A stretch of 64,000 bases of DNA, taken from contig DF241111.1 in NCBI GenBank assembly GCA_000507305.1, forward strand, positions 25,068 through 89,067, given 5' to 3'. Source of the DNA: Breviolum minutum Mf 1.05b.01. Its lineage: Eukaryota; Sar; Dinophyceae; Suessiales; Symbiodiniaceae. Of the stretch, positions 59,820 to 64,000 are shown in pieces. Numbering within the stretch: the first letter of the stretch is position 1; the number at the start of each line of letters is the position of its first letter. Both the position numbers and the translations under genes were made by a program. A model generated the notes under the pieces. The model did no database searches. It saw nothing but the letters and a program-made list of their open reading frames with translations, and was not told the origin of the DNA.

Positions 59820-62800
59820 CTGGCAGCATTGCGAGCAAATCTCAAAACTTGATGGAAGAAATCCCATAAAACCACCTGGGATGTATAAAACCTTGTAAAT
59901 AACAGGATAAACTGGTCCGGTGCAGGATTTCATCCACCAATTGATACAGTAGCTAATGTAGCTAATTTCATGTAACATTGACCATAGCCACATGCTGGGA
60001 AATTTCTCAAAAAACAATACATGGATGGTGAAAAATGATGGCCTGGCCGAAATCCGGGATGTTTGATTTAACAACCATATACAACCATCGCGAGACATCG
60101 ATAAATTCTATCGACGTCGCGAGACATTGATTAAACAATATTCTACGTAACCTTATAATTTTTCAACCGTTTGGGTAAGGGTGTCCATTAACATGTCCAT
60201 CTGGGCGATTTCCAAGACAATCTGAGAAAGAAGAACCGAGCCACTATGTGAGCCACAAAAAAACCCTCTCAATTTCCATTGCACTGGTTGTTTCATAGGG
60301 ATTGTTATAATGGCTTATTATAATCCGTATGTATAACTGGGTAGTATAATCTCCCTAAACAACAAGGGTCTTTTCATTGCTCATGTGACTTTGCTTGGCC
60401 GGATTCTCTTCTCGGATCACCCTCTAGAATACCAGAATTTCATACCATCACTCGAAAATCTAGATGTACTTACATGGTGTTGACCTAATCCATGCATCAC
60501 ATGGAATCTTAGTGGATGATACGGTTGATATGGACAACATGGACGATACTAGTATGGACAGTATGGATTATTCACATGATATGGATGATATGGATGAGAT
60601 CATATGTTGTACATATTGCATACCATCAATTGATAAGTTGATAAATCATAATTTCAATCTACCCGCAAAGAAATGATCCACATGAATGGGCAAATATTTT
60701 CTTGCATCAATTCATCCCATCTTACTGGCTGCGCTAAGTTGTAATGCAAACACTGAGTGTGAAAGGGAGGTACACTCACGCCAATGTTTTGTTTTCGAGT
60801 ACCCTTTACATAACTTCCAACAGCCTTCCATTTTAAGCAGCATTTCACAACAAAAAAATCAAAGTAATCTTAAGTGCCTTCAAAGCACGCGTTCCTTGGG
60901 CAAAGTTCACCGGAAAACAAAAAATCAACATCAATGAGTTGCTGTGGATTTTTTTCAATTGAAAAAAATACCTGAAATTAGATCTTACCCTCCCTGAAAC
61001 TAACCTAGCACCTAAAAATAGGCCATCCCAAAAGGAGACTCATCTTCCAACCATCATTTTTCAGGGGCTATGTTAGTTTCAGGGAGTGTAAATTAATTGA
61101 TTTTGATATTGCTTAATATAGGGGTTTAAAAAAACTCTGACATGAAACATCCAAGATATCCCACGAGGGGAAGTTTCTTCCTATTGAGTTCAACTTCAAA
61201 AGAAATCTTTCTGCATCAGAATCCAACATACATTTCAATGTTCCTATGTTTTCATTTCATGCCACCATCCAACCAATATCCACCCAATGAATATCCACAA
61301 CCCTATCCAACCAAGGAAAAAAATACTATGGAATCAACAATTCCATAAATCAACCTCCCCTACCATGCCTGCAACGCCACCCAGATTTAAGGAAGGTTTT
61401 GCCTGTGGATGGCCGAGAAAAAAGGCAAAAAAAACGACCGGCGATTTCAAGAGCTGAAACCCACCCCAGTTGATGGTTACTGTATTTTGATTGTCTTGAA
61501 TTTGCCTGTTGGGATTTGTTGGGTGGGGATACCTGCTAAACCTTTACTTGCCACTGTTGCTGGGCGGAAAAGCATCCCGGGATATTATCTTATGTAATCA
61601 AAGATTCAGATAGGTCCCATCTCTCGATTGCTGTAGCTGAAGACCAATTCAACAAATGGAACCTGCTCTTGGAATAGTTTTCTAACATGCCTCGCAATTT
61701 TCCCCGGAATCCATGCCGTATCATATGAGAGCCACCAAACAAAAAAAACACATCTCATTCCACCTCATTCCCGCATAAGGGTGGGCTCAAATATGGAATT
61801 CCAGCGGTTCAAACCCAAGAACCCACAACTTTCTAGTTGGTGGTTTCAACCCATTTGAAAGACATTAGTCAAATTGGATCATTTCCCCAGGTAAGGGTGC
61901 AAATGAAAAATATTGGAAACCACCACCACCCAGTTTTTCGTTGGGTATCTCATCAACCACCTGTCAAGTACCCTCCCATCTTCAACGGATCTTCCAACCT
62001 GCGCACCACGACTTCTCCATCGGGGATCAGCACCAGGAGCATTCTCTGGAAGATTCCTATGCTGTTGTCTTTGGCACAAAGGGGGCTGAGGGGAGTGCCA
62101 CATGTCACATATCTAGCAACTTCAGCCCAATCTTCCAATCAATCTACTGTACCTATCTATGATGTGATTTTGTTTTGACTTCAAAGTTGAGTGACTTCCA
62201 TCCCGAATTCTTCTACCATTGACAGTACCCTCCGGTAAACATGGCAGGCTGGAAAATCCCCCACTTTTCAATAGCAGGAAATACATCTTCAAACCGGGTC
62301 CGTTTTCCATTGCCATATATTGCCATGTTAGTTTACTTACATGTATCCTACATGAAAGTAATATGCGCACAGAAGCCATTCATAAGGGTGAAATAACCCC
62401 AGGGAAAGCCATTTATAAGGCCATTGGGGAACTTCCACCACCCATGAGACATAGCCAGGGCTCCGTACCCCACAGGGATCTCGCCACCACTGCCCAGGTG
62501 GTCCTGCAATGAAGGGAAGGGATGTACTGTTGATGCTTCAGAAATCCGGAAAGAACCAGTTGATATGGTAGTTTATCCCATTGTTTACAGGGTTTCTAGC
62601 ACCATTCCAGGTGGTTGTTTGGGATTTCTGAAGCATCAACAGTACTAAAACTGGGGTCAAATGCTTTCATCGTCCATTCATTCGTTCCACTTCTTTTAAT
62701 TCTTTCCGCCTTTTATGATTTGAATCTTTCATTCACGTCCTTCAATTCTTTCAAATATTGCCATCATGGCTTAATTTTCCTTCCTTCCGCATGTTTCACG

Positions 62801-63540
62801 TGTTTCATTTTCATACATCAGCTTCAAATAAACTTCACATCTTAGTCGGAAGACTTCCATGGATGGTTTGCATTTTGGTTACAAGTCCTTGAATCCGGGC
62901 AAACTGCTATACGTCCTAAACCTGCATGATCAAAGCATTTGGCAAACAAATCCCCGATCCGCTTCACCAGCATTTCGGGGGACATTCCCAAGCTGCGGTT
63001 TGTTCGGTCGCTAGATGAAATGTGCCCATAAATCTGCATTGTTTCCAAACTATACAAAATCACTCCAAAAAAACTGCCATAAAATTGCATCAAATTTTGA
63101 TTCCACCAAAATGGGTCCAATCTAAGGACCCCCTGACATATCCAGCCTATCAATCATGAATCTTTCAAATTGTCATACTGTTGATGGCTGAAATCTTGCA
63201 CAACCTAGGCTGCACGAAACCAAAAAAAAACATGGGATTTCACCTACCAACCTCAACCTCAACTGGTGACTTTTTTTCCGGATTTTTCAGAACCATCAAC
63301 AGTAATTATTGCGAGTATCACCAACCCCTGAAGGAAACATCACCCATAGGATCCATGTATGGTATATTTAGCTACATTTACCATAAAAATCAACCAAATG
63401 TAGGTAAATATACCATACATGGATCCTGTGGGTGTTGTGCATCATCCAAAAAAAGGTGAATTCCCCCCCGGTTCCAACCCGTTGGAGTCCGAGTCCTTGA
63501 GCCAAAATTCCCAAACTTCTTTCAGCTCCTGGAGCGCCAT
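59734..63540 (-). CDS. Unrecognised minus-strand gene, phase-locked exons
   Basis: Exons at 63033-62922, 62131-61961, 60221-60168 and 59819-59734 join in a single frame (phase 1 at each of three junctions) and end in TGA. The joined protein reads through SLGMSPEMLVKRIGDLFAKC, DWAEVARYVTCGTPLSPLCA, FQRMLLVLIPDGEVVVRRLE and ASQAEALEAVRQGHLGLLYA, with amphipathic helices near both ends. A candidate first exon lies at 63540-63496. The compact globular composition suggests a soluble protein. I do not recognise the family. Three elements of the CTGTTGATGG and related families sit in its introns. Confidence 0.55.
59849..59949. mobile_element. CTGTTGATGG-family element, eroded ends
   Basis: CTTGATGGAAGAAATCCC, ACCACCTGGGATGTATAAAA and GGTGCAGGATTTCATCC are recognisable. 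It sits in the intron just upstream of the last exon of the minus-strand gene. Confidence 0.65.
60168..60221 (-). CDS. Exon of 54 bases: CLGNRPDGHVNGHPYPN
   Basis: Minus-strand acceptor CTTTCTCAG|ATTG, donor AACG|GTTGAA. The phase from the previous exon gives CLGNRPDGHVNGHPYPN, which also sets the correct phase for the last exon. A second frame (IVLEIAQMDMLMDTLTQT) is open but would not fit that exon. Confidence 0.45.
60248..60385. mobile_element. AGCAATGAAAAA element, reverse orientation
   Basis: GTGAGCCACAAAAAAACC to GGGTCTTTTCATTGCTCATG, with the interior AACTGGGTAGTATAATC. Lies in the 61961-60221 intron of the minus-strand gene. Confidence 0.6.
60515..60602. repeat. Degenerate GATATGGA-type repeat
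   Basis: Imperfect units such as GATATGGACAACATGGAC and GATATGGATGATATGGAT. Open frames here (Met/Asp-rich) are repeat artefacts. Confidence 0.6.
60984..61091. mobile_element. CCCTGAAACTAAC element
   Basis: ACCCTCCCTGAAACTAACCT to GGCTATGTTAGTTTCAGGGA, with the interior GCACCTAAAAATAGGCC. Confidence 0.75.
61834..61930. mobile_element. CTAG-TGGTGGTTTCAA element
   Basis: CTAGTTGGTGGTTTCAACCC to TTGGAAACCACCACCACCC, with the interior AGTCAAATTGGATCATTTCC. It abuts the 62131-61961 exon of the minus-strand gene, on its intron side. Confidence 0.7.
61961..62131 (-). CDS. Exon: IFQRMLLVLIPDGEVVVRRL
   Basis: Reads DWAEVARYVTCGTPLSPLCA, KDNSIG, IFQRMLLVLIPDGEVVVRRL then EDPLKMGGYLT. Donor TTGACAG|GTGGTT is good. 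The acceptor GGAAG|ATTGG is weak but is the one that keeps phase, since an in-frame stop lies just upstream. Confidence 0.55.
62227..62337. mobile_element. CCGGTAAACATGGCAGGC element
   Basis: CCCTCCGGTAAACATGGCAG to GCCATGTTAGTTTACTTAC, with the interior AATACATCTTC. Lies in an intron of the minus-strand gene. Confidence 0.65.
62527..62642. mobile_element. CTGTTGATGG-family element (TA-flanked)
   Basis: CTGTTGATGCTTCAGAAATC to GATTTCTGAAGCATCAACAG, with TA on both sides. Both ends carry the same compensating change (GCTTCAG / CTGAAGC), so the ends stay perfectly complementary over about 20 bases. Confidence 0.82.
62922..63033 (-). CDS. Exon: SLGMSPEMLVKRIGDLFAKC
   Basis: Minus-strand acceptor AACAATGCAG|ATT and donor CATGCAG|GTTTAG. 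Reads IYGHISSSDRTNR then SLGMSPEMLVKRIGDLFAKC and FDHA, leaving one base of the next codon. Confidence 0.55.
63178..63302. mobile_element. CTGTTGATGG-family element (TA-flanked)
   Basis: CTGTTGATGGCTGAAATC to TTTTCAGAACCATCAACAG with TA on both sides, and the interior CAACCTCAACTGGTGAC. The left half carries an insertion. Confidence 0.7.
63343..63433. mobile_element. Fold-back element
   Basis: CCATAGGATCCATGTATGGT, ATATTTAGCTACATTTACC, then TGTAGGTAAATATACCATAC and ATGGATCCTGTGGG. Confidence 0.75.
63496..63540 (-). CDS. Possible first exon: MALQELKEVWEFWLK
   Basis: From a minus-strand ATG the frame reads MALQELKEVWEFWLK. If the exon ends CTCAAG|GACTCG (a GA donor), it joins in phase 0 to the exon at 63033. 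The frame also stays open beyond (DSDSNGLEP). The last 13 bases equal the 3' end of the dinoflagellate spliced leader, so this could instead be a spliced-leader relic. Confidence 0.3.
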
Positions 63541-64000
63541 TGAGGGTTCGAACCCCGGGGAAGCCCATTCGGAAAAAAAACGTCACCACCTCCGGGTGTA
63601 GACCCGGTGGTGGTGTCGTTTTTTGGGAGAGTAGAATTGAAGAGGGGGGGGGATGTTGTTTTTTTTTGGTTTGTTGTCGGATGCTATGGAAGATATATGT
63701 GTATGTATATGTATGTATACGTAGATATATGTATATAAGATGAAGAGTTGGACGTGTTTTTTTCTGCAACAAAAGAGCTTTCAAATTTGTTTAAAGACAA
63801 ACTCCCCCGAAAACTAGCATATCCCCTGCGAAAATGTTGGTTGGATGTGTTTTTTCATTTTGACATGGTCCTTTTGTGAGATGTTTATTTCTCGGAGGGT
63901 ATTCTCAACAGCAACGACATTGCTGCGCAACATGAAAGGAGGCCCTGACCCCCAGGAATATTGTAGCGTCATGAAAGGATGGAGATTCATACATCCTGAT

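Noticed and set aside
59598-60098. 166-codon minus frame (MSRDGCIWLLNQTS...)
   Set aside because: It runs through a CTGTTGATGG element and is out of frame with the phase-locked last exon (IASQAEALEAV), so it is a shadow.
60654-60848. Minus frame MKCCLKWKAVGSYVKGTRKQ..QPVRWDELMQEN
   Set aside because: Could be an exon of the minus-strand gene, but the phase of its neighbours is already satisfied without it and no clean boundaries were found.
63543-63560. GGTTCGAACCCC, resembling a tRNA B box / T-arm
   Set aside because: No A box, anticodon arm or acceptor stem can be placed at the right distance on either strand.

Overview
The window looks like a gene-poor nuclear contig from a eukaryote, most likely a dinoflagellate or a close alveolate relative. 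That assignment is inferred, for four reasons. Coding DNA is cut into exons of about 23-170 bases separated by introns of hundreds to thousands of bases. Exons can be joined in frame only with a mix of GT, GC and GA donors. Most acceptors read AG|G. The introns and spacers are packed with short inverted-repeat elements. No rRNA, tRNA, CRISPR or prokaryotic operon structure was found. There are unknown bases (N) near 2667, at 43753 and at 53741.

Layout. (1) 2.47-22.19 kb, + strand: a chain of small exons for a proline/serine/arginine-rich, probably disordered protein; several neighbouring exons agree in reading phase, but it may be more than one gene. (2) 22.66-24.10 kb, +: two exons of a possible small gene. 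(3) 25.08-39.11 kb, +: the best-supported gene, a major facilitator superfamily sugar transporter. I traced 13 exons by homology and reading phase, including a 23-base microexon and a 45-base exon. One further exon is doubtful and at least one was not found. (4) 40.8-43.5 kb: weaker exons, one of them cysteine-rich, ending at a 600-base island of extreme AT content. (5) 46.4-47.5 kb: candidate exons, including a minus-strand pair split by a 60-base TA-repeat intron. (6) 52.59-54.28 kb, minus: a gene for a membrane protein with two or three hydrophobic segments. (7) 59.73-63.54 kb, minus: an unrecognised gene with four phase-locked exons and a stop codon, plus a candidate first exon.

Between and inside these genes lie dozens of short non-autonomous elements in at least seven families: a TA-flanked family beginning CTGTTGATGG (at least 14 copies); a CTAG[T/G]TGGTGGTTTCAA family, one copy of which is bracketed by an exact 22-base direct repeat; two families sharing AACTAACAT-type ends; fold-back elements around GGTATATTTACCTACA; a TTCCGAAAATAGTGGG family; and an AGCAATGAAAAA family. 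No transposase or reverse transcriptase was seen. Several transporter introns begin with the same bases that begin the following exon, as expected if introns arose by insertion with target duplication. That intron structure, together with the fresh-looking 22-base duplication, is the most interesting signal in the window.
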